A DNA stretch of 21,122 nucleotides from JBFLVQ01 sp040758525 (GTDB lineage: Bacteria; Acidobacteriota; Blastocatellia; Chloracidobacteriales; JADJPF01): the NCBI GenBank assembly GCA_040758525.1, contig JBFLVQ010000082.1, forward strand, positions 1 through 21,122, in the 5' to 3' direction. The notes under the pieces were generated by a model. That model was given only the letters and a program-made list of their open reading frames with translations. It made no database searches and was not told where the DNA came from. Shown here piece by piece: positions 8,645 to 15,376 of the stretch. Positions within the stretch are counted from its first letter, which is position 1. The number at the start of each line of letters is the position of its first letter. A program made the translations under genes and the position numbers.

Positions 8645-8675
8645 TTGGCGTAGTTCCTGGTAACTAGTGTATAAT
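8645..8675 (+). promoter_or_regulatory. Candidate promoter of the cytochrome c assembly gene
   Basis: TTGGCG at 8645-8650 and a perfect TATAAT at 8670-8675 are separated by 19 bases, 76 bases before the ATG at 8752. The -35 type and the 19-base spacing match the candidate in front of the TPR gene. The leader between promoter and gene contains a small inverted repeat, TGGTTC and GAACCA (about 8677-8703). Confidence 0.35.
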
Positions 8676-8751
8676 TTGGTTCCGTTTGCTGGCTGCCGAA
8701 CCATAAGGCAACTTCATATTAATTGCGATATTTAACCGAAGGAGTGTAAAG

Positions 8752-10413
8752 ATGTCATCGAAAGCGGAAATTGGGCAACTCCAACCCGGCATTGAGCTCC
8801 CTACACAAGACTGGCGTAACTTCAACTCATTACTGCCCGTGATCCTAACTCTAATAGGCGCAACATTGTTAGTGTTGTTCCGGTACCAAGGCTCGACACT
8901 CAATGTGTTACGTGAGGGCAGCCTCACTAATTTAGCATTTATCTTTTATATTGCCTCCTCACTACTCTTTGGGATGTACCTCATTGGGCGTGAACCGCTA
9001 ATGGGTAGAATTGCCATCTGGCTGATGGGATTCGGTTTTATGTGTAACCTAGCGGCCTGGGGAGTGCGTTGGATCGAATATGTTGAACATACCAAGCTAC
9101 AAGGTGATATGCCGAAGATCTGGCCGACAATGCCTTGGACAGAAAAGGTCAATCATACTTTCCCACTCTCCAACCTATATGATATTACACTTGGATTGAC
9201 CTGCTTTCTTGGCTTTACTTCTGTACTAGTAGGCACACGCAAGAAATATGAATTTCTTGGCGCTGTGACTATGCCGCTAGGCGCGCTCTTCCTTATCTTG
9301 GCAATCTTCCTAGGTAATGACATATCTACACTACAACCAATTCTACGCAGCTACTGGCGACCTATACATGTGGGAGTAGCAGCTCTCAGCTACGGCGTGA
9401 TTGTTGTCACCTTTGCTATTGCCATCCTCTATCTGCTCAAAGACAAAATGCCCGTCGAACGAGTGGCCTTGGTGGTTGCACTCTTTGCTGTCAGCATCTA
9501 TCTATTGGTGGCAGGCATGTTCGGCAATTTTTCTTTGATCTCAGGAAGCTTTGGCATGAATGTTGTAATGGAGAACATGAATGGTGCTTTCACTCCTATA
9601 CGCTTCACCGAAGCGCGTGGCGATTTTATGACCGCAGAATTCCCATATGTAGGAAGGATGATACAGGTTGTTGTAGTTACCTTTTTCATTGCCATCCTGC
9701 TTTACCTAAAAGATATGTTTATGGGTGAGGATGCTTCATTGCGTAAGATCGCAAACAAACTCTTTATTGTTGGTTTCGTCTTCCAAGTGTTAGCGGTTGG
9801 TACAATGTACTACCAGATGAATTCGATCAAAGATCTAGGCAACTATGTGCCAGATTCCCAGATACCTAAACTGGCTGGCCAAATGGGTCACGATCATGAC
9901 CATAATGATGGGGACAATCACAACCATGCTGCCACCACGCCTACTGCTGAGCAGGTACGTGCACGGTTACAAGAGCTTTCACCAAAGATGAGAGTAAGTT
10001 TTGGCTCCAATCCAGTAGTAAGTGCTGGCTTTTTTGCTGTGATTGTAGGGGGACTCTTCTTCCTGCTCTTCAAACTACGTGGGGATAAGATCCTTAGTAA
10101 TCTCCCCTCACTCGATGTGCTCGATAGCTTAAACTACAAGATGGTTTCAGTCTGTTTCCCAGGTCTCACCTTGATGCTTATTCTTGGTGCGGTATGGGCG
10201 AATGAATCTTGGGGAACATATTGGAGCTGGGACCCTAAAGAGACTTGGGGGTTCATTACCTGGGTTGCTTATGCTGGCTTCCTACACACACGTATCACCC
10301 ACGGTTGGAAGGGACGACGTTCAGCCTACTTTGCCATCCTTGGTTTCCTATTTATGCTTTTCACCTATCTAGGTGTTAGCTACTTGCTGCCAGGACTACA
10401 CTCTTACGCATAA
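8752..10413 (+). CDS. ccsA: CcsA/ResC-type cytochrome c biogenesis protein with large internal insertion
   Basis: A 553-residue polytopic membrane protein of the haem-handling family that exports haem and, with a ResB/Ccs1 partner, attaches it to apocytochrome c outside the membrane (system II). The signatures are FPLSNLYDITLGLTCFLGF (137-155), the His206 helix RPIHVGVAALSYGVIV, the tryptophan-rich WGTYWSWDPKETW (487-499), H512 and H517 in the HTRITHGWKGRRSA helix, and the final GVSYLLPGLHSYA. Normally a short linker joins the His206 helix to LDxLNYK. Here residues about 233-450 are inserted, with several extra membrane segments (about 238-256, 302-320, 336-353, 423-441) and a His/Asp-rich loop at 379-392 (seven His). 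The ATG has a strong site, GAAGGAG, upstream. No ResB gene is in the window. Another cytochrome-assembly-family function is possible. Confidence 0.88.
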   Translation: MSSKAEIGQLQPGIELPTQDWRNFNSLLPVILTLIGATLLVLFRYQGSTLNVLREGSLTNLAFIFYIASSLLFGMYLIGREPLMGRIAIWLMGFGFMCNLAAWGVRWIEYVEHTKLQGDMPKIWPTMPWTEKVNHTFPLSNLYDITLGLTCFLGFTSVLVGTRKKYEFLGAVTMPLGALFLILAIFLGNDISTLQPILRSYWRPIHVGVAALSYGVIVVTFAIAILYLLKDKMPVERVALVVALFAVSIYLLVAGMFGNFSLISGSFGMNVVMENMNGAFTPIRFTEARGDFMTAEFPYVGRMIQVVVVTFFIAILLYLKDMFMGEDASLRKIANKLFIVGFVFQVLAVGTMYYQMNSIKDLGNYVPDSQIPKLAGQMGHDHDHNDGDNHNHAATTPTAEQVRARLQELSPKMRVSFGSNPVVSAGFFAVIVGGLFFLLFKLRGDKILSNLPSLDVLDSLNYKMVSVCFPGLTLMLILGAVWANESWGTYWSWDPKETWGFITWVAYAGFLHTRITHGWKGRRSAYFAILGFLFMLFTYLGVSYLLPGLHSYA

Positions 10414-10441
10414 GAACAGGTAGAAATATTGATCCAGCGCT

Positions 10442-10476
10442 AGCCATTCATCACCAATTTAAGGTGATGGATGGCT
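10442..10476. terminator. Long hairpin between convergent genes
   Basis: AGCCATTCATCACC at 10442-10455 pairs with GGTGATGGATGGCT at 10463-10476 with a single G-T-type mismatch, leaving a 7-base AT-only loop. It sits 28 bases after the cytochrome assembly stop and directly against the stop codon of the minus-strand gene. Neither side has a T-tract, so it is either a weak bidirectional terminator or a 3'-end RNA-stabilising structure. Confidence 0.55.
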
Positions 10477-10477
10477 G

Positions 10478-10915
10478 CTAACGTAATAGCAGTGCAATCG
10501 CACGATTGGTGGCGTTAAGAGTTGCACGTACAGCAGCCTCTTCTTCAGAATTAGCAATCTTGCAAGCACCCAATAGTTCTATTGCCTCGCCTACTGGTTC
10601 AATAAAATAGTCAGTTCTTAATAGCACCACTACTACTCTCTGTTTATGCTCTGCTAATTCTTTGATGAGCACACTGCTCAAGCTAAATTTGATTGGACGC
10701 ACGAGAGCCTGGACAATAGCATTCAAGGTAGCTTCAACACTAAGACGCAAGTATGCTTCAGCCTCGTCTTTACCACACGACTGACCAATAAAACTCTTAT
10801 CCTGTGCCGCTAGCTTGACCTCGACTTCAAGAAGATCATTATCCAGCTTATGCGAACTAACTTTCTGTAACATTAATCGGTATCGACCCATAGCATCTAA
10901 TGATAATCTAATCAA
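10478..10915 (-). CDS. Uncharacterised conserved-looking protein with two ATLNA helices
   Basis: I cannot name this family. The protein is at most 145 residues, soluble, with no signal or membrane segment. It reads as an alpha/beta protein: a strand (LLEVEVKLA), the helix LRLSVEATLNAIVQAL, a strand-helix unit ending QRVVVVLLR, and the helix AAVRATLNATNRAIALLL. The two helices share an ATLNA core, which suggests an internal repeat or dimer-like fold. The longest frame starts with TTG at 10915. An ATG at 10891 (residue 9) is a reasonable alternative, and neither has a clear ribosome binding site. Only 53 bases separate it from the divergent FFLEELY-motif gene, so the two promoters must be close or overlapping. 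The 3' end abuts a strong hairpin. Confidence 0.6.
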   Translation of the reverse strand: MIRLSLDAMGRYRLMLQKVSSHKLDNDLLEVEVKLAAQDKSFIGQSCGKDEAEAYLRLSVEATLNAIVQALVRPIKFSLSSVLIKELAEHKQRVVVVLLRTDYFIEPVGEAIELLGACKIANSEEEAAVRATLNATNRAIALLLR

Positions 10916-10968
10916 TGTGAAAGGTAAAAATCTTTTATGAGTTAATCTGCTAATAAGGGATCATAATT

Positions 10969-11610
10969 ATGACGCAGAGCCAGAATCAAGCAGAAGGAAA
11001 TCCTTCTGCTATTACTCTCAAACGAGCGCTACAGCACTATCAAGTTAAACGTTTACGCGCTACTTATAATGACCTACTAACTTCACAGGAATATGGTCAA
11101 CTAGGGGAGTTCTTCTTTACCGATATATATGCGCCTCGCGATTTTACTCGTCGTAATAATGCTTTCAAGAAACTCTCTCACTTTCTTAAAGATGCTATGG
11201 GAGCACGTATCTACAGTGGTGTCGAGAAGCTTATAGAACTTAATGATCTCTCAGAAAGATTAGATGATCTAGTGGTAGAGAAACTGCTTGCCTTAGGCGC
11301 CAATGAGACCAATATAGAAGCTTTATACGCAACTGCTTATCGTGCCTGTGATAACTACACAGAGCGTGTGCGCCAGATCGAGCTTACTGTTACTAGCACA
11401 ACCTTTATGCATGGAATGAGCCGACTGGCAGCAATCGGTTGGATCATACGAGGTGTAAAGCTAGCAGCTTTCTTTATTGGTGTAGGTGATGTGATGGAAT
11501 TTCTCCAGAATGGTTATAGAGCCTTTCATAGTACAGCTAATATTGAGAAGTTTAATATGATCGTCAAAGAACGAGAGCTAGCCCATCTTAATCGGATCTA
11601 TCAGATATAA
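10969..11610 (+). CDS. FFLEELY-motif family protein
   Basis: The 213-residue protein carries the family segment LGEFFFTDIYAPRDFTRRN at about 45-63, a variant of the FFLEELY-type motif that names a group of uncharacterised, mostly helical bacterial proteins. It is preceded by LRATYNDLL, as in relatives, and followed by LNDLSERLDDLVVEKL (91-106). All these match the layout I know for the group. A moderately hydrophobic stretch at 153-172 (AAIGWIIRGVKLAAFFIGVG) could be a buried helix rather than a membrane segment. The ATG follows AAGGG at about 9 bases. It is divergent from the uncharacterised gene at 10478 and convergent with selD, whose stop lies 10 bases away. The biochemical role of the group is not known to me. 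Confidence 0.75.
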   Translation: MTQSQNQAEGNPSAITLKRALQHYQVKRLRATYNDLLTSQEYGQLGEFFFTDIYAPRDFTRRNNAFKKLSHFLKDAMGARIYSGVEKLIELNDLSERLDDLVVEKLLALGANETNIEALYATAYRACDNYTERVRQIELTVTSTTFMHGMSRLAAIGWIIRGVKLAAFFIGVGDVMEFLQNGYRAFHSTANIEKFNMIVKERELAHLNRIYQI

Positions 11611-11620
11611 GCTTATCAGA

Positions 11621-12673
11621 CTAGCTTGGCATAACTTGAAGTGATTTGCCTTGATAATCAATAACACAACCAATCTCGCTAGCAACAATTCCCCGTCCTT
11701 GTAATTCACTTAACAGTAGCCTGGCCTTCTCAGCAGCTACACTAATCAACATACCACCTGCTGTTTGAGGATCAAATAGTACTGATCTTAGTGGATTAGA
11801 AATCTCTGGACTGAATTCAATGGCATCACCTACATACTCCCGATTGGTGCGATCACCTCGTGTTAAAATACCTTCCCCAATTAGTTCCAACACCTGCGGC
11901 AATAGTGGGATCTTATTAGGATCAAACTGTAGTGTAACGCCACTTGCCTTGGCGATACCAAAACCATGCCCAAGCAATCCAAATCCAGTTATATCGGTAG
12001 CAGCATGTACACCAACCGCCTGCATTGCTTGTGACACCGCACGGTTTGGTTCAAGCATTACTTTGATCGCCGCATCTGCTGCTACTGCACTAGCACGCTC
12101 AAACTTAATTCCTGTAGTTATTATTCCTACGCCAAGCGGTTTGGTAAGAATTAACCTATCACCTGGCTGCGCTCCCGCATTAGTGATTATTCTGTTTGGA
12201 TGTACCAATCCTGTGATTGCATAACCAAACTTAAGCTGAGTATCCTCGATTGTATGTCCACCCACCAGGCTTACATTTAGTTCTGCTAGCTTCTCTGCTC
12301 CACCACGTATAATCTCACCAAAAACATCTAGTTCCGCATCAGCAACAGGAAAACAGGCAATTGCTAGCGCCGTTACCGCCTCTCCACCCATTGCCCAAAC
12401 ATCACTAAGGGAATTGATCGCAGCGATCTGACCAAATAGATAGGGATCATCTACAATAGGTGTAAAGAAATCTACTGTCTGTACTAAAGCAAGTTCGTCG
12501 GTTAGCTTATACACGCCAGCATCATCAGCCGTTTCTATGCCGACCAAAAGATTCTCATTCATTGGTAGTCTCTTTACCCGACTCAGCACCTGAGCCAGCG
12601 CCCTTGGCGAAATCTTAGAAGCTCAACCACCACAATGCGTCAGGTCTGTTAATCTCACCATTGTATTCTTCAT
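11621..12673 (-). CDS. selD: Selenophosphate synthetase, probably a selenoprotein with in-frame TGA (Sec17)
   Basis: SelD makes selenophosphate from selenide and ATP, the selenium donor for selenocysteine and selenouridine. A frame open only to TGA could start at GTG 12589, but it lacks the catalytic loop. Reading the TGA at 12623-12625 as selenocysteine extends the protein to ATG 12673 (350 residues, close to E. coli's 347). This restores RLTDLTHCGGU(17)ASKISPRALAQ, the family's LT...CGGC-ASK-I-P pattern, with Sec at the catalytic Cys17 position and the essential Lys20 after it. Downstream, ADDAGVY has Asp51, followed by TVDFFTPIVDD (66-76) and GGHTIED (138-144). The upstream frame is closed by TAA nine codons before. 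A second in-frame ATG is at 12661 (Sec would then be residue 13), and neither start has a strong ribosome site. The alternative is a nonsense mutation, but the rest of the gene is intact. Confidence 0.9.
12591..12625 (-). promoter_or_regulatory. Candidate bacterial SECIS element in selD
   Basis: On the minus strand TGAGC, which starts with the recoded TGA itself, pairs with GCTCA at 12591-12595. Within it CGCC (12606-12609) pairs with GGCG (12599-12602) around an AAG loop. The upper stem starts 13 bases after the TGA, close to the 11-base spacing of the E. coli fdhF element. Bacterial SECIS elements lie in the coding region just after the UGA and bind SelB. The stem is short and the loop is not a textbook one, so this is a candidate. 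Confidence 0.5.
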
Positions 12674-12752
12674 CTCTAATCCGCGATACAATCCAGCTAA
12701 AATTTAAGTCTTTCTAACATAGTGAAAAATTTTTGTCTATAGATACATGCAA

Positions 12753-12806
12753 TGTCAGTTATAGCTAAAATCTATGATTTTCTTATTGTCAAAAGTGAAA
12801 CTGACA
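12753..12806 (-). repeat. Nested inverted repeat directly after the DUF1684 stop
   Basis: TGTCAGTT at 12753-12760 and AACTGACA at 12799-12806 are perfect inverted copies 38 bases apart. A second hairpin inside, GATTTT and AAAATC around three bases, can form at about 12764-12784. It touches the stop codon of the minus-strand lipoprotein gene, so it may end or stabilise that message. There is no T-run on the exit side, which weakens a terminator reading. Confidence 0.3.
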
Positions 12807-13481
12807 CTATTCACTATGATAGTTCTTCTCTCCAGCACGTATTTCAGCCTTCAAGGTATTTTGTGCAGGTGGAATAGGGCAACTATAATTCTTGTTATAG
12901 GCGCAATAGGGATTATAGGCAAGATTAAAATCGAGTATATACTGAGAGTCACCAGTCTCTTCAAATTCCAAGTAACGACCTGCGCCATAAGTCTCTTTAC
13001 TAGAGGTAGCATCACGAAAAGGAATAAAGAGGTGTCGTGAATCTGGACCAAGGAAGGTAGGTTTAAATATATCTAGCCGGCAAGGGACATTAGCAACATT
13101 AAACTCAACATAGCCATAGCGTATGTACTCACTCTGTTCGCCGGTACTAGTTAACATTAATACTCGCTCATTATTATTGTAAAGTTTCAATTCACATTTA
13201 AATCGATAACCTAGATCAACAGGAAAATAGTTTAACCCTTTGAAAGCAGCTCGCGCTTCGGCTGGCAAGGGAGAGTCTTTGGATTGACGTAGGCTCTTAT
13301 CCTTCTCTAGCCGACTGGCCTCGATCTGCCGACGCAGTTCTGTATCGCTAAGCGTGTGAGTAGCAAAACTCTTTTTGTTACTGGATACTGCTGGAGCAGG
13401 TGTACGGTCGGCCGATTTACAGCTCAATAACCCTAACATAGCGAGAAAAGCGACTATTAGTTTAAGATAATGACTATTCAT
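12807..13481 (-). CDS. DUF1684 lipoprotein
   Basis: A 224-residue predicted lipoprotein: basic/hydrophobic start, then the lipobox LLSC at 18-21 with Cys21 as lipidation site. The DUF1684 domain follows at about 66-220. Its hallmark segments are SPLPAEARAAFKGLNYFP (70-87), EYIRYGYVEF (118-127), PFRDATSSKETYGAGRYL (154-171), DFNLAYNPYCAY (184-195) and CPIPPAQNTL (201-210). The highly conserved NPYCAY and Y-S-C-P cysteines are both present. The family is widespread and its biochemical role is not established. Unusually for the family, which I know mostly as cytosolic or generic proteins, this copy is membrane-anchored. TGAGG about 12 bases before the ATG may be the ribosome site. It is upstream of selD on the same strand, 133 bases away, so co-transcription is uncertain. 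Confidence 0.88.
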   Translation of the reverse strand: MNSHYLKLIVAFLAMLGLLSCKSADRTPAPAVSSNKKSFATHTLSDTELRRQIEASRLEKDKSLRQSKDSPLPAEARAAFKGLNYFPVDLGYRFKCELKLYNNNERVLMLTSTGEQSEYIRYGYVEFNVANVPCRLDIFKPTFLGPDSRHLFIPFRDATSSKETYGAGRYLEFEETGDSQYILDFNLAYNPYCAYNKNYSCPIPPAQNTLKAEIRAGEKNYHSE

Positions 13482-13868
13482 AATAGTAGAGACCTCAACA
13501 AAGAGATGTTTACCATCTCGCTGTCAAGAAAGCAACTCTGTTAAACGCCTATGACACGCCCTGATACGCAACTTTACGCTTGAAACCAGTGCTATCCCTA
13601 CCATATGATAGTCTGATTCCTGCATAATCTCATTGTTGCTCTCAGAGCAATTAGCGCAAGCAGGCAGGTAGGCAGGAATGGCTACACATTCGTTTCACAA
13701 GTTTGTTCAATCATAGATTCAGAATTGATCGATCCATACCGTTTAATTGCGGTGTTCAAAGATGTATGGGAAAGTTTTTGATCAGTGATCGTGTCGGTAT
13801 AGGGTAAAGAGAAGACGCTAAGAAAAGACGAAAAAGCCGCGGAGAAAAAAGACCATTAGCAATAGACC
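13482..13868. other. 387-base intergenic region between divergent genes
   Basis: It separates the minus-strand lipoprotein gene from the plus-strand signalling genes, so promoters for both should lie here. I see no gene, tRNA or terminator. The only notable structure is the nested inverted repeat at 13616-13679, listed separately, plus a palindromic GATCGATC at about 13728-13735. No promoter could be called with confidence. Confidence 0.5.
13616..13679. repeat. Nested inverted repeats in the divergent intergenic region
   Basis: The outer arms ATTCCTGC (13616-13623) and GCAGGAAT (13672-13679) are perfect inverted copies. Between them lies a near-continuous dyad, TTGCTCT-C-AGAGCAA (13636-13650). 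The right side also carries a short CAGG/GCAGG tandem pattern. The inner dyad with a one-base centre looks like an operator for a dimeric regulator more than a hairpin. The outer arms could form a larger RNA or cruciform structure. Confidence 0.4.
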
Positions 13869-14327
13869 ATGAAAGAGAATCCGGCATTACTGGCAAAAGA
13901 GAAAGGCATTAGTAGCCATTTTTACGCAGATGCTGACCAATTGGCAGCCTCGCTTGCCGATCACTTACAACAGCAGTCATCACCACTAGGTCTGATGATG
14001 TATGGACGACAGTTACCCTGTTATATTGTTAAGATAGAAGAATTCTTCACTCCTGTCTGCTATGATCCTCCTGCTAGTCGTCAGGTTCTGCTCGCCTATG
14101 ACGAAGAAGATCAGGAATGGTTATTACTAGGGGCAAACTGGTTTGCTGGTATGAGTGATATGGTATTGCCTTCACATCTTTTTATTGACGAGTTAGATTT
14201 AATTATCGTGGCAGTGCAGCGTCTCTCGCCAGAGGCCAAGGTGCGTATCTATTCTGCGGTTGACATTCTCCCTATCACACGCAGTGACCATATGGAATCA
14301 ATAATGGAGACACAATTGGGTGAATGA
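13869..14327 (+). CDS. Uncharacterised 152-aa protein coupled to the PP2C phosphatase
   Basis: No family is recognised. The protein has a soluble N-terminal helix-rich part (about 1-36, ADADQLAASLADHLQQQ), then a strand-rich core with PLGLMMYGRQLPCYIVKIEEFF (38-59), the hydrophobic/aromatic VLLAYDEEDQEWLLLGANWFAG (73-94), and a C-terminal alpha/beta segment ending with acidic residues. There is no signal peptide or membrane helix. Its stop codon overlaps the phosphatase start by 8 bases, which points to translational coupling and a shared function, perhaps as a regulator or substrate of the phosphatase. The ribosome site is weak: only GGAG about 20 bases upstream. The start is the least certain part. 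Confidence 0.7.
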   Translation: MKENPALLAKEKGISSHFYADADQLAASLADHLQQQSSPLGLMMYGRQLPCYIVKIEEFFTPVCYDPPASRQVLLAYDEEDQEWLLLGANWFAGMSDMVLPSHLFIDELDLIIVAVQRLSPEAKVRIYSAVDILPITRSDHMESIMETQLGE

Positions 14328-15252
14328 TATAACTTCCGCAAGCATTAAAGTATATGGCGCAACCGATGCTGGACGACTACGCAAGTTCAATGAAGATCGA
14401 TTCTCGCTCGCTAACATCGACAATGGCTGTGTCTGTTTCGAACAGTTTGCTGGCTTCGTAGGAGAAGAAGGTTTCTTAATGCTGGTAAGTGATGGCGCTG
14501 GTGGTGATGGACGTGGTGGAATTGCTAGCGCATTGGCAGTACAGGTATTTCAAGAGGAGATCCTCAATAGTGACCCCAAGCAAGCCTATGGAAAATGTCT
14601 AATGGATGCCACCCGCGCTGCCAATGAACTGATCTGGGAACAGTCACGTCGCACTCCAGAAACAGCCGGGATGGCAGCCACGCTTACTGCTGCCTGGATC
14701 GTACCACCACTTGCTTATCTAGTTGAAGTAGGCGACTCACGCTGTTATCTAGTACGTAACCAGACAATCAAGCAGCTTACCCGTGATCAATCAATGGCAC
14801 AAACTCTTATAGATGCTGGCGTGCTTACACCCAACTCGGCGAAAACACATCCTTATCGTAATATTGTGCTACAGTCATTAGGAGCACGTGAGACCGTTGT
14901 ACCAGTAGTAACAACCCTTGAGCTAGCACGTGGTGACCGGCTACTTATCTGCTCAGACGGACTGAGCAAAAAACTCAGCGAAGCTCAGATATTAGAGATT
15001 GTCGCGCAGAGCCGAGAAGTTGCGGTTGCCTGTCGATTGCTTATTGAGAAGGCTAAAGAGTTAGGTGCGGAAGATAATATCACGGTAGTGCTTGGAATTG
15101 TGGATGGTGAAGCATTCTCTCTACCACAAGCTTTTCCAACTCTCGTGCTCTCAGAAGCTGCTGATGAAGCCGAACTCTCTGACGAGCTAGTCGATGTCAC
15201 TGATATCCTGCTGCCAGCTTCTCCCTCTCGTGAAGAGCAGACGCCCGGTTAA
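14320..15252 (+). CDS. PP2C-family Ser/Thr protein phosphatase
   Basis: A cytoplasmic metal-dependent phosphatase of the PPM/PP2C (Stp1/PrpC-like) family, which removes phosphate from Ser/Thr residues added by Hanks-type kinases. All metal-binding motifs are present: RKFNEDR (E25-D26), VSDGAGG (D58-G59), VGDSR (D139), CSDGLS (D213) and EDNITVVLG (D252-N253). The family core ends near residue 262. A 48-residue acidic tail rich in Glu/Asp, Ala and Ser follows and is not part of the fold. The start is GTG at 14320, overlapping the upstream gene by 8 bases, with GGAG about 12 bases before. An ATG four bases later is out of frame. The FHA gene follows after 124 bases, giving a phosphatase-plus-reader pair. 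No kinase is in the window. Confidence 0.93.
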   Translation: MNDITSASIKVYGATDAGRLRKFNEDRFSLANIDNGCVCFEQFAGFVGEEGFLMLVSDGAGGDGRGGIASALAVQVFQEEILNSDPKQAYGKCLMDATRAANELIWEQSRRTPETAGMAATLTAAWIVPPLAYLVEVGDSRCYLVRNQTIKQLTRDQSMAQTLIDAGVLTPNSAKTHPYRNIVLQSLGARETVVPVVTTLELARGDRLLICSDGLSKKLSEAQILEIVAQSREVAVACRLLIEKAKELGAEDNITVVLGIVDGEAFSLPQAFPTLVLSEAADEAELSDELVDVTDILLPASPSREEQTPG

Positions 15253-15376
15253 GCAGTAAAGTTGCGTAGATTAACGGCAAAATTGCAAAAGCAGGCCACC
15301 AAGCTTATAATTCTGGCAAGGGGGTTTTCGAGCCTTAAGGCGGTTACTAAATTCGACCTTAAAGCTCAGGTCTTTT

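Noticed and set aside
11621..12589. SelD as a 322-residue protein starting at GTG 12589
   Set aside because: It would lack the catalytic Cys/Sec loop and Lys20, both conserved in the family and encoded just upstream across one TGA.
15332..15341. Palindrome GCCTTAAGGC between the phosphatase and FHA genes
   Set aside because: Ten bases with no loop and no T-tract. It could be an operator half-pair or chance, and is not enough to call a terminator.
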